From positions 1-32,124 of IMG/VR virus record IMGVR_UViG_3300030406_001976: a stretch of DNA of 32,124 bases. One strand, written 5' to 3'. A program made the position numbers and the translations under genes. Below the pieces are notes generated by a model, which was not told where the DNA came from, did not search any database, and was given only the letters and a program-made list of their open reading frames with translations. The DNA is from a virus. This document shows, piece after piece, positions 1 through 6,235 of this stretch (the stretch's first letter is position 1; every line of letters begins with the position of its first letter).

Positions 1-94
1 GGAGTTTATAGATATTAAGGCTGTATCAAAATCACGAACTAATCAAGATGGCTCCAAGAAAAAGAAAAAGCGCAAAAAAAGCTCCTCCCGCTAG
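1..94 (+). CDS. 3' end of an upstream gene (possibly portal), truncated by the window edge
   Basis: The second forward frame is open from the first bases to a TAG at 92-94. It encodes about 30 residues that end in a very basic Lys/Arg/Ser tail after the motif SKSRTNQDG. It overlaps the next gene by 47 bases, and the A-rich stretch at 57-80 codes for Lys/Arg in both frames. In this type of phage the gene before the small basic proteins and scaffold is usually the portal, so a portal C-terminus is a reasonable guess from position only. Too little is present to identify the family, and a non-coding reading is possible. Confidence 0.45.
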   Translation, partial: EFIDIKAVSKSRTNQDGSKKKKKRKKSSSR

Positions 95-332
95 ACCTTT
101 AAGTGCCACTACTGTAAAAACCCTTAAAGCCAAAGCCAAAAAATCAAGATTCACTTTGAGACAGCTGAAAGCTGTTTATAGAAGAGGTCAGGGGGCATAC
201 TTGTCTGGTGGATCAAGAAATGTCGCTATGGGTGCGTGGGCTATGGGCAGAGTAAATAGTTTTATAACTGGCGATGGTGGAGCTAGAAAAGCTGATGCTG
301 ATTTAATGAGCAAGAGGAAAAAGAAAAAATGA
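48..332 (+). CDS. Small basic DUF5824-like phage protein
   Basis: 94-residue basic protein. The N-terminus (1-33) and C-terminus (last 6) are Lys/Arg rich. The central part holds RFTLRQLKAVYRRGQGAYL followed by a glycine/serine turn and GAWAMGRVNSF, which I recognise as the DUF5824 pattern found in marine phage genomes. Its biochemical role is unknown to me. Its place between the upstream gene and the scaffold and capsid genes suggests a head-associated or packaged DNA-binding protein (inference). The ATG at 48 is the only sensible start, lies inside the end of the upstream frame, and the stop overlaps the next start in an ATGA arrangement. Confidence 0.8.
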   Translation: MAPRKRKSAKKAPPARPLSATTVKTLKAKAKKSRFTLRQLKAVYRRGQGAYLSGGSRNVAMGAWAMGRVNSFITGDGGARKADADLMSKRKKKK

Positions 333-484
333 GACTAACTACAAAACAAAAAAACACTCTTAAAAAACATCAGCAAACGCATGGTCATACAAATGCCCAT
401 ATGGAGTATATGAAACGTAAGATGAGAGAAGGAATGTCATTTACAGAGGCGCATAGATTAGCAATGAGAAAGAAAGGAAAATGA
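329..484 (+). CDS. 51-aa basic hypothetical protein, coupled to both neighbours
   Basis: Starts at the ATGA that overlaps the preceding stop and ends in the ATGA that opens the next gene, so translational coupling on both sides supports it. The product is 51 residues, rich in Lys, His and Met, with a likely helical second half (MSFTEAHRLAMRKKGK at the C-terminus). Similar tiny His/Lys-rich proteins with a C-terminal FTEAHRMAM-like motif occur in marine phages, as I recall. Function unknown. The position among basic head-region proteins suggests a structural or DNA-contact role, which is inference. Confidence 0.7.
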   Translation: MRLTTKQKNTLKKHQQTHGHTNAHMEYMKRKMREGMSFTEAHRLAMRKKGK

Positions 485-762
485 GTGATCCCAGACTTAA
501 AAGATTTGGATTATCTGGTTTTAATAAACCAAAGAGAACTCCTTCACATCCAACAAAATCACATGTTGTCTTAGCCAAAGTAGGCGATAAGGTCAAACTA
601 ATTCGCTTTGGTATGCAAGGTGCAAAGAATAAACCACCAAGAAAAGGAGAATCTGATGCAGATAAAGCAAAACGCAAAAGTTTTAAGGCTAGACACGCTA
701 AAAATATTAAAAAGGGCAAAATGTCAGCAGCATATTGGGCTAATGTAGAGAAATGGAGCTAA
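481..762 (+). CDS. DUF6321-like basic protein
   Basis: 93-residue basic protein. The pattern SDPRLKRFGLSGFNKPKRTP, then HPTKSHVVLAKVGDKVKLIRFG and a C-terminal SFKARHAKNIKKGKMSAAYW, matches my memory of DUF6321, a family common in marine phages and cyanophages. The function is not established. The C-terminal SFKARHAKNI...SAAYWA part looks like a compact helical motif. It begins in the ATGA overlap with the 51-aa gene and is followed after 26 bases by the scaffold-like gene, so it sits in the head block. Confidence 0.8.
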   Translation: MSDPRLKRFGLSGFNKPKRTPSHPTKSHVVLAKVGDKVKLIRFGMQGAKNKPPRKGESDADKAKRKSFKARHAKNIKKGKMSAAYWANVEKWS

Positions 763-788
763 CATTGTGAATAATTGTTAATTAAATT

Positions 789-1463
789 ATGGCAGAAGAA
801 CCAATCAAACCAAATCCCTCACCTCAAGAAGTCGAAGCTTTAAAAGAAAGCGTTAGAAAGTTGGAAGCTAATAACAAAGCATTGATGGAGCAATATGGAA
901 AAGCAATGGATAAAGCAAAAGCAATTCCTGATGATGTAGATGTTAATGCTCTAATTGCATTTAAACAACAGAAAGAACAAGAAGAGCTTGAAGCTAAAGG
1001 AAGATACGAAGAAGCTATTGCAAAACAAGCGCAGCAATTCCGAGAGGCAGAAGCAATGCAAAAGCAACAAATTGAAAAATTAATGGCAGAGAAAAGACAA
1101 TTAGAAATTGAAGCTCCAGCTGTAACAGCTTTGGCTGATGTGGTACATGATCCTAAATATGCTCTTAGTCAAATAAAAAGAGAACAATTAGAAAGAGAGG
1201 CTGATGGAACAGTTGTAGTTGTAGATGGATATAATAGAACTCCTGTTAAGGAGTGGGCATTGTCTAATATTCCTACATGGGCGCAAAAATACCCAAGACC
1301 TCAAGGCAGTGGAGCTACTACTTCAAGAGTGCAAACAGAATATCTTAAGGCTGGTGAAAAGAATCCTTTTGCTCAAGAAAGTTTTAACCTTACTGAGCAA
1401 GGCAGACTGGCAAAATATAATGTAGAAAAATTTAATATGCTCAAAAATGCAGTTAAGGGTTAA
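789..1463 (+). CDS. Probable capsid scaffolding protein
   Basis: 224 residues with a long charged helical region (about 12-110, heavy in Glu, Lys, Gln and Ala, likely coiled coil) and a less charged C-terminal part that ends in basic residues. Size, composition and position directly before the major capsid gene are those of phage scaffolding proteins, which guide HK97-fold procapsid assembly and are removed before DNA packaging. No sequence motif proves this. It could be a minor head protein. The ATG at 789 follows an AT-rich leader without a clear Shine-Dalgarno sequence. Confidence 0.6.
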   Translation: MAEEPIKPNPSPQEVEALKESVRKLEANNKALMEQYGKAMDKAKAIPDDVDVNALIAFKQQKEQEELEAKGRYEEAIAKQAQQFREAEAMQKQQIEKLMAEKRQLEIEAPAVTALADVVHDPKYALSQIKREQLEREADGTVVVVDGYNRTPVKEWALSNIPTWAQKYPRPQGSGATTSRVQTEYLKAGEKNPFAQESFNLTEQGRLAKYNVEKFNMLKNAVKG

Positions 1464-1469
1464 TATAGA
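1461..1469 (+). promoter_or_regulatory. TAATATA element before the capsid gene, possible late promoter
   Basis: TAATATAGA lies just after the scaffold-like gene and 69 bases before the capsid start. Similar TAATATAA/G elements sit 28-30 bases before three other late genes (tail tube, fibre, outer-membrane barrel). A weak GC-containing fold (around 1470-1502) lies between this element and the capsid ATG. Such AT-rich words are common by chance, so this is a weak call. Confidence 0.25.
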
Positions 1470-1529
1470 AACATCTACTGTGCGGTAGTAGGGTGTGCGC
1501 CCGAAAGAAAAAAATAATTTTTTAAATAA

Positions 1530-2567
1530 ATGGCTACAGTCCGTAGTGATTTAATTGTTCCAGAAGTTTTCTCGCCCTACTTAGTAGAGGCCACTACTCA
1601 AACAGATTCTTTTCTGCAAAGTGGTGTTGTGCAACCTTTGGCTGAATTAAATCTATCTGCTGATAGAGGGGGCGATTTTGTTCGCATACCTTTTTATAAG
1701 GCAAATTTATCTGGAGACTTTGAAGTTCTTACAGATTCAACTTCATTAACACCTTCAAAAATTTCAGCTGATAATCAAATAGCAGCTGTTCTTCATAGAG
1801 GTAGAGCTTTCAGTTCGCGTGATTTAGCTGCATTAGCAGTTGGTAACAGTACTGATCCAATGGCTGCTATTGCTCAAAAGACGGCAGCATACATTAATAA
1901 TCAAAAACAAAAGGATTTGTATGCCTGCTTGACTGGTGCTTTTGGTTCATTAAATAACAACGATAGTAATTCAGCATTGTTTGAATTAACTATTGATAGT
2001 GAAAATGGTGATACACCTACTGCATTAGCTCCTAGACACGTTGCAAAGGCTCAGTCTTTATTAGGTGATCAAGGTTCTAAGCTTACATCAATCGCAATGC
2101 ACAGTAAGTGCTACTACGATTTGGTAGAAAGAAATGCAGTTGATTTTGTTGCTGCTACTGATATTAATGGCGGTGGTGCTACTGCTTCAGGTGGAACAAT
2201 CCAAGGGGCCTTTGAAAATCCAAATTTTGGTCAATTCATGGGACTTAATGTAATAGTTTCAGATGATATTCCAACTGCAGGAACTGGAGCTTCCACTGAG
2301 TACAGCGTTTTCATGTTTTCTCAAGGATCTGTCGTAACTGGCGAACAGGCTCCAATAAGGACACAAACTGATAGAGATATTCTTGCTTTAGAAGAAGCAA
2401 TGGCAATTGATTTGCATTATATTTATCACCCTGTAGGGCTTAAATATAACGTAACTACAGTTAATCCAACAAGATCAGTTCTTGAAACAGTAGGCTCTTG
2501 GTCGAAAGTTTACGAAACAAAAAATATAGGGATTGTACGCGCTACCGTTGTTTCAAACAACGATTAA
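1530..2567 (+). CDS. Major capsid protein
   Basis: 345 residues. The opening MATVRSDLIVPEVFSPYLVE, the central AIAQKTAAYINNQKQKDLYA helix region, and the C-terminal segment AIDLHYIYHPVGLKYNVTTV are typical of a group of phage coat proteins with the HK97 fold. The protein forms the icosahedral shell. Position after a scaffold-like gene and before head-completion genes agrees. There is no long N-terminal delta domain, consistent with a separate scaffold. The ATG at 1530 follows an A/T-rich leader with no Shine-Dalgarno sequence. Confidence 0.85.
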   Translation: MATVRSDLIVPEVFSPYLVEATTQTDSFLQSGVVQPLAELNLSADRGGDFVRIPFYKANLSGDFEVLTDSTSLTPSKISADNQIAAVLHRGRAFSSRDLAALAVGNSTDPMAAIAQKTAAYINNQKQKDLYACLTGAFGSLNNNDSNSALFELTIDSENGDTPTALAPRHVAKAQSLLGDQGSKLTSIAMHSKCYYDLVERNAVDFVAATDINGGGATASGGTIQGAFENPNFGQFMGLNVIVSDDIPTAGTGASTEYSVFMFSQGSVVTGEQAPIRTQTDRDILALEEAMAIDLHYIYHPVGLKYNVTTVNPTRSVLETVGSWSKVYETKNIGIVRATVVSNND

Positions 2568-2602
2568 CCGAAAACCCTTGCTATAACTAGGATTTTTAAA
2601 TC

Positions 2603-2980
2603 ATGGCTACTCTTTTTGAGTTACAGAATCCAGCTTTCGGTCAATTAACTAAAACTAAAGTTATTAAGACTGAAAATGGAGCGCACACATTAACAACTGC
2701 TGAAATGATTGAAGGCATTGTTGATGGAACTCCAACAGGAAACAGAGCAGTAACAACACCTACCGCAGCAGCTATAATATCTGCTTTAGGCACTCAAGGT
2801 GGGGTCGGTCAAACTTTTGAATTAACGATTGTCAACAAGGCAACCTCAACTCATAAGTTTACTTTGACTGCTGGTTCTGGAGTCACTATTGTTGGTGATG
2901 CTGATGTTGCAGCTGCTAGTTCTGGTACTTTCTTAGTGAGAGTAACAAGTTCTACTGCTGTAAGTGCATTTAGAAAATAA
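2603..2980 (+). CDS. Probable head decoration/minor head protein
   Basis: 125 residues, rich in Thr, Ala, Gly and Val, with predicted beta structure in the second half (TFELTIVNKATSTHKFTLTA, then the GSGVTIVGDADVAA stretch). Size, composition and position directly after the capsid gene fit decoration or cement proteins that bind the mature shell, but no diagnostic motif is visible. The N-terminal segment FELQNPAFGQLTKTKVIKTE precedes the beta-rich part. The ATG at 2603 begins MATLFEL, the only start that keeps the whole domain. Confidence 0.5.
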   Translation: MATLFELQNPAFGQLTKTKVIKTENGAHTLTTAEMIEGIVDGTPTGNRAVTTPTAAAIISALGTQGGVGQTFELTIVNKATSTHKFTLTAGSGVTIVGDADVAAASSGTFLVRVTSSTAVSAFRK

Positions 2981-3124
2981 ATGAGCATCGCAACTTTTAG
3001 GCGATTAAGAGAACGTGAGGCTGCTAAAAAAGTGGCCTCTATTTCTAATGTAAAAAAAACACCGTCAAAAAATAAAAAATCTGTTCATTCAGCAATGAAA
3101 CAGCAAGCTAAAAAATTAAAGTAA
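2981..3124 (+). CDS. 47-aa basic hypothetical protein
   Basis: ATG at 2981 directly follows the TAA of the decoration-like gene, and the TAA at 3122-3124 overlaps the ATG of the next gene by one base. The product is 47 residues, strongly basic, with Lys/Arg/Ala/Ser runs and no hydrophobic core. The tight packing between two certain genes supports it. It resembles the other tiny Lys-rich proteins of this head region in composition only. Function unknown. Confidence 0.6.
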   Translation: MSIATFRRLREREAAKKVASISNVKKTPSKNKKSVHSAMKQQAKKLK

Positions 3125-3684
3125 TGGCAATTTCCATAGTGGCTACAGTAGGGAGTGCTTCAGCTAACAGCTATGTCACATTAGATCAAGCACAAGCCTT
3201 TATTGATGGGCTAACTGAATCTGATGATGTTGTAGCGTGGGGGACAAGTACTACGGACCAAAAAAACAGAGCTTTATTTACAAGCACTCAGAGAATTGAT
3301 CGTGAAAACTTTCAAGGGTCTAGGGTAAATAAAACACAAGCTTTACAGTGGCCCAGAAGCGGGGTTCGTGTACCTGATCAGCACAATCATTTATATTCAA
3401 TAAGTTTTCCCTATAGAATTATTGATGATTATTATACAGATACTGAGATTCCAGAAAGAGTAAAGCATGCTCAGATTCATCTTGCAGTTTATTTAAATAA
3501 CAACAAAGACGGTTTAGGATTAAGTGGTTTAGAAGATTTTCAATCGTTAAGTCTTGGTGATATAAATATAACTCCTAACTTTTATGGCAGAACTGGTGTT
3601 GATCGTATTCCTCCGATTGTGGATCAATATCTAAATGGTATTAGAATAGGGGGGTCAGCAAATTTACCAATTAAGAGGTCTTAA
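3124..3684 (+). CDS. Head-tail connector adaptor (family labelled DnaT-like)
   Basis: 186 residues. The motif SANSYVTLDQAQAFIDGL near the N-terminus, the ALFTSTQRID helix, LQWPRSGVRVP, and IPERVKHAQIHLAVYL match a phage family often labelled DnaT-like ssDNA-binding protein. In phage head modules this family behaves as the helical adaptor that joins portal to neck, and the place after the capsid genes agrees. I therefore prefer a connector role over replication. The start overlaps the preceding stop in TAATG. Confidence 0.75.
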   Translation: MAISIVATVGSASANSYVTLDQAQAFIDGLTESDDVVAWGTSTTDQKNRALFTSTQRIDRENFQGSRVNKTQALQWPRSGVRVPDQHNHLYSISFPYRIIDDYYTDTEIPERVKHAQIHLAVYLNNNKDGLGLSGLEDFQSLSLGDINITPNFYGRTGVDRIPPIVDQYLNGIRIGGSANLPIKRS

Positions 3685-3685
3685 A

Positions 3686-3910
3686 ATGGCATATGAATAT
3701 CCAGCAGCTACTATCATCAATGACACAAGCACTGTTTCAGGTAGATTCGGAAAAATTGTAGCATTAAATGATACTGTAATAGCAACACTTGTCGCTGAAA
3801 ATATAGATGGAGATTTAACGGCTTTAAATCTTAATGCAACAGGTGAAATATGCGGGATTATTACTAGTATTACTTTAACTAGCGGAACTGTTATTGCTTA
3901 TAGATTATGA
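3686..3910 (+). CDS. 74-aa beta-rich protein, possibly virion component
   Basis: 74 residues, all likely beta strands, with no charged tail. It opens MAYEYPAATIINDTSTVSGR and contains alternating Thr/Ile/Val segments that end in TLTSGTVIAYRL. I associate this pattern with a small protein found near head genes of marine phages and with domains in some fibre proteins. Function unknown. It could be a small decoration or spike domain. It is separated from the adaptor gene by one base and overlaps the next gene by an ATGA. Confidence 0.6.
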   Translation: MAYEYPAATIINDTSTVSGRFGKIVALNDTVIATLVAENIDGDLTALNLNATGEICGIITSITLTSGTVIAYRL

Positions 3911-4260
3911 GCATAGCAAAAGGAGCCATAAGAGGTATTTCTGCTGCAATGAAAGCAGCGGGTGGGGCTATCATTTACCGAAGAGTAACTACAGGCATAT
4001 ATAATTCTGTTAACGGAAGTGTTAGTGAAGTAAAGACAGATATTTCTTTAAAAGGAATTGTTAGTAATGTATCAAGATCAGAAGTAAGTGATTTAATATC
4101 TGCACAAGACAAAAGAGTAAGGATATCTGCTGGTGATATAGATTTTACTCCTACGACTTTTGATAGAGTAGTTATCAATAATATTGAATATAAGATTATT
4201 CAAATTAATACCACTGAGCAAGACAATACAAATATAGCTTTTAATCTTTTTCTTAGGTAA
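3907..4260 (+). CDS. Probable head-closure (stopper) protein
   Basis: 117 residues. An N-terminal helix with the pattern AIRGISAAMKAAGG is followed by a beta-rich part (IIYRRVTTGIYNSV, ISLKGIVSNVS, VRISAGDIDFTP, RVVINNIEYKIIQIN). The order helix, barrel with a lipped loop, and the phrase like 'x-V-x-I-x-x-x-x-Y-x-I-I' at the end are typical for phage head-closure proteins of the SPP1 gp16/lambda FII type. Position between adaptor and neck/terminator genes agrees. Recognition rests on pattern and order, not on a strict motif. Confidence 0.65.
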   Translation: MSIAKGAIRGISAAMKAAGGAIIYRRVTTGIYNSVNGSVSEVKTDISLKGIVSNVSRSEVSDLISAQDKRVRISAGDIDFTPTTFDRVVINNIEYKIIQINTTEQDNTNIAFNLFLR

Positions 4261-4262
4261 TT

Positions 4263-4640
4263 ATGACTAGACAAATAAAAATTACTGAGATCCCTAATGT
4301 TATGGAAGATGCTGTTACATTTCTTGTCGCAGCTACTACGGCTGAATGGACTGCAAGAGTAAAAAAGGCTACACCAGTAAGAGTTGTTTATAAAGGCGAA
4401 CCAAAAGGAGGAAGCGATTTAAGAAGAGCATGGCAAACAGATATCAAACCAACAAAAGGATTAATTAGCAATAATTTACCTTATGCAGAGCCTGTATGTT
4501 ATGGAACTAACTTACCACCATCATGGAACAACCAATATAGAACGAGGCAAAATACTGTTGCTGGATTTCCTGAATTAATAGGAAAAGAATTACAGCAATG
4601 GGCTTTAGATGAGTATGAGAAAATAAAAAGAAAATTGTAA
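4263..4640 (+). CDS. Neck / tail-completion protein (HK97 gp10-like)
   Basis: 125 residues. The motifs VYKGEPKGGSDLRRAWQTDI and NNLPYAEPVCYGTNLPPSW, followed by RTRQNTVAGFPELIGKEL, are typical for the family that joins head-closure and tail in siphoviruses (the substituted form of 'D-T-G-x-L-R-x-S-x-x'). It would sit at the neck. The start is two bases after the preceding stop, and the stop is one base before the tail-terminator gene, in one transcription unit. Confidence 0.75.
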   Translation: MTRQIKITEIPNVMEDAVTFLVAATTAEWTARVKKATPVRVVYKGEPKGGSDLRRAWQTDIKPTKGLISNNLPYAEPVCYGTNLPPSWNNQYRTRQNTVAGFPELIGKELQQWALDEYEKIKRKL

Positions 4641-4641
4641 A

Positions 4642-5064
4642 ATGACTGCTATCAATCTAAATACAGTTAGAGGAACTATTGAAAAACGTCTTGTTGATGA
4701 ATTTCGTAATGGGCCTGTCATCCCTTTAGTTTTTAACAACGTGCCATTTGATGATTCAATAAATGACGAATATATTCAATGTGTTACTAACTTTGGAACA
4801 AATGAATATTTAACTCAGCAAACCACAGGAAGCGCAACAAATTTAATTGTAGGTCTTATAACACTTGATATCTTTACAAATCAGGGTATAGGAGCAGGAT
4901 CGAATTTTGTAATTGCAAATAGAATTAGAAATTTATTCAACAGAATTACAGTTAAAGGTGTTCGCTTTGATCCTCCTATAGGGCCAGAAATATTTCAATC
5001 AGGAATTGAAGGTAAATTTCAAACTCAAATGAGAGTATCATTTGAAATATATGAAACGATTTAA
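4642..5064 (+). CDS. Tail terminator protein, DUF4128-like
   Basis: 140 residues. The N-terminal helix VRGTIEKRLVDEF is followed by IPLVFNNVPFD and, later, VGLITLDIFTNQGIGAGSNF and the second helix ANRIRNLFNR, ending in a beta strand that holds MRVSFEIYE. This is the DUF4128 pattern, a family with the fold of tail terminators (lambda U type) that cap the tail tube and bind the head. Position between neck protein and tail tube is exactly as expected. Confidence 0.8.
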   Translation: MTAINLNTVRGTIEKRLVDEFRNGPVIPLVFNNVPFDDSINDEYIQCVTNFGTNEYLTQQTTGSATNLIVGLITLDIFTNQGIGAGSNFVIANRIRNLFNRITVKGVRFDPPIGPEIFQSGIEGKFQTQMRVSFEIYETI

Positions 5065-5068
5065 TTAA

Positions 5069-5212
5069 ATGGAATTTACAGAAGAAATGTTAGATGCAAT
5101 CGAAGCTGTAAAAGGTTCTAGAGATCCAGTTAAGTGGGATCCTAGATGCAGAGCATATATGCGTGAACAGCAAAAAATTAAAAAAGATGTAAAAACTACC
5201 GAAAAAGGTTAA
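5069..5212 (+). CDS. 47-aa hypothetical protein
   Basis: ATG at 5069, TAA at 5210-5212. The product has an acidic N-terminal half (EFTEEMLDAIEAVKGSRDP) and a basic C-terminal half. It lies between tail terminator and tail tube on the same strand with a 4-base gap upstream, and the frame is clean. The motif SRDPVKWDPRCRAYM could be a small structural element. No family is recognised. The TAATATAAA element before the tail tube gene starts at its stop codon. Confidence 0.55.
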   Translation: MEFTEEMLDAIEAVKGSRDPVKWDPRCRAYMREQQKIKKDVKTTEKG

Positions 5213-5218
5213 TATAAA
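5210..5218 (+). promoter_or_regulatory. TAATATAAA element, candidate late promoter for the tail tube gene
   Basis: TAATATAAA sits 30 bases before the ATG of the tail tube gene, in one of the few real gaps of the structural block. The same word occurs 28-29 bases before a fibre gene and the outer-membrane barrel gene. T4-type cyanophages use a -10-like late element (TATAAATA) without a -35 box, which is the analogy here. A chance match remains possible in AT-rich DNA. Confidence 0.35.
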
Positions 5219-5239
5219 CGTAGATATTTTTTTTTTGAT

Positions 5240-5656
5240 ATGGCTGCTCTTAAAGGTGATGACGGAAAAGTGCAATTTGAGAAAGATGGCGGTACTCTTG
5301 CGTTAATAACTGGTACTAAATCATGGTCATTATCAATTGCTAAGGACACTATTGAAACTACAGTTCAAGGTAATGCTTCAAAAAGTTTTGTTGGTGGTTT
5401 AATTTCTGGTGAAGGTTCGGCTACTTTGATTTATGACAATGCGGGGAACACTGCTTACTTATCTTTTATTGAGGATGTTTTAACTTCAGATGATAATGCT
5501 AATGCAAAATTTGAACTTTATCCTGATAAAGATGCAGCGAAAAAGTTAGAATTTACTGGAATTATTACAGGCGGTGAATTTGGAGCAGAATTAGGATCAC
5601 TTCAAGAAGTAACTATAAACTTTATTACATCTGGAAATATAGTATCAACCCTCTAA
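5240..5656 (+). CDS. Major tail (tube) protein
   Basis: 138 residues of mostly beta structure. It opens MAALKGDDGKVQFEKDGGTL, then TGTKSWSLSIAKDTIETTVQ, GGLISGEGSATLIYDN and a C-terminal FTGIITGGEFGAELGSLQEV strand pair. This is the pattern of siphovirus tube subunits that polymerise around the tape measure (short TP901-1/phi13-like type). It lies between the tail terminator and the tail-assembly chaperone, the usual place. There is no Shine-Dalgarno sequence in its T-rich leader, so a strong promoter or initiation signal of another kind is likely. Confidence 0.85.
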   Translation: MAALKGDDGKVQFEKDGGTLALITGTKSWSLSIAKDTIETTVQGNASKSFVGGLISGEGSATLIYDNAGNTAYLSFIEDVLTSDDNANAKFELYPDKDAAKKLEFTGIITGGEFGAELGSLQEVTINFITSGNIVSTL

Positions 5657-5681
5657 AGTAAAAATATATCTTATATAACCT

Positions 5682-6035
5682 ATGGCAGGACAAAGAACTC
5701 TAGACATTCTTAAGAACTCTTTTGATCTTAGTAAAAGAAGAAAATTTGACGTAAAAGACAATGATGGAAATGTTGTTGTTAGCTTATACTTTAAGGCCAT
5801 AACAAGGGCAGATAGAGCCAGAGCAACACAAAGGGCGGGCAGTGATGATCCATTGCTGGTTTCTACCCACATGCTTTGTCAATTAGCAGAAAATGAAGAT
5901 GGGACGAAAGCTTTTGACCCAGCAGAGGTGGTAAATTTACAAAACGATTTACCAGAAAATGTTCTTAATGAAATAGAGCTTTTCTTGTTTGGTTTAAACA
6001 AAGATGCAACAATTGAAAACGCAAAGGAATCTTAA
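5682..6035 (+). CDS. Tail-assembly chaperone (lambda G-like), 0-frame product
   Basis: 117 residues. The opening RTLDILKNSFDLSKRRKFDV and the later helix EVVNLQNDLPENVLNEIELF are typical of chaperones that bind the tape measure and recruit tube subunits. It lies between tube and tape measure genes, as in lambda G. The TAA is at 6033-6035. A second open frame that lacks its own start continues in the -1 frame to 6217, so a longer fusion is likely to be made as well (see the next two entries). Confidence 0.8.
   Translation: MAGQRTLDILKNSFDLSKRRKFDVKDNDGNVVVSLYFKAITRADRARATQRAGSDDPLLVSTHMLCQLAENEDGTKAFDPAEVVNLQNDLPENVLNEIELFLFGLNKDATIENAKES
6023..6026 (+). other. Candidate -1 ribosomal slip site A_AAG in the chaperone gene
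   Basis: Between the -1 frame stop TGA at 6014-6016 and the 0-frame stop at 6033-6035 the ribosome must slip back one base to make the G-T type product. The only plausible slip codon I see in that interval is A_AAG at 6023-6026 (Lys AAG re-pairing on AAA). It is not a standard X_XXY_YYZ heptamer, so the exact site is uncertain. The GGGGG run at 6037-6041 just downstream might add a pause. Confidence 0.4.
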
Positions 6036-6217
6036 AGGGGGATAACTGGCTAAACTTTGAGTTTTTCCTAGCAACAGAATTAAGTAAGACAGTAAGTGAG
6101 TTAAGACAACAATTAACTGAAGAAGAGATGATTTTTTTTGCTGGATATTATGAGTTAAAATATGATAGAGAAAAGAAACAGGCAGATGCTATTAGAAGAA
6201 AATCAAAGTATAGTTAA
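6026..6217 (+). CDS. Frameshift extension of the tail chaperone (lambda T-like)
   Basis: In the -1 frame relative to the chaperone, DNA to a TAA at 6215-6217 encodes about 63 residues, including GDNWLNFEFFLATELSKTV and EEEMIFFAGYYELKYDREKK. The W/F-rich opening followed by a helix with ELRQQLTEEEM and 'FFAGYYELKYD' is typical for the T-part of G-T chaperones. There is no start codon near its beginning, so it would be translated by a -1 slip as a C-terminal extension (about 178 residues in total). It ends 18 bases before the tape measure start. Confidence 0.7.
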   Translation, partial: GILKGDNWLNFEFFLATELSKTVSELRQQLTEEEMIFFAGYYELKYDREKKQADAIRRKSKYS

Positions 6218-6235
6218 AGGAGTTGTTGTTTAATC

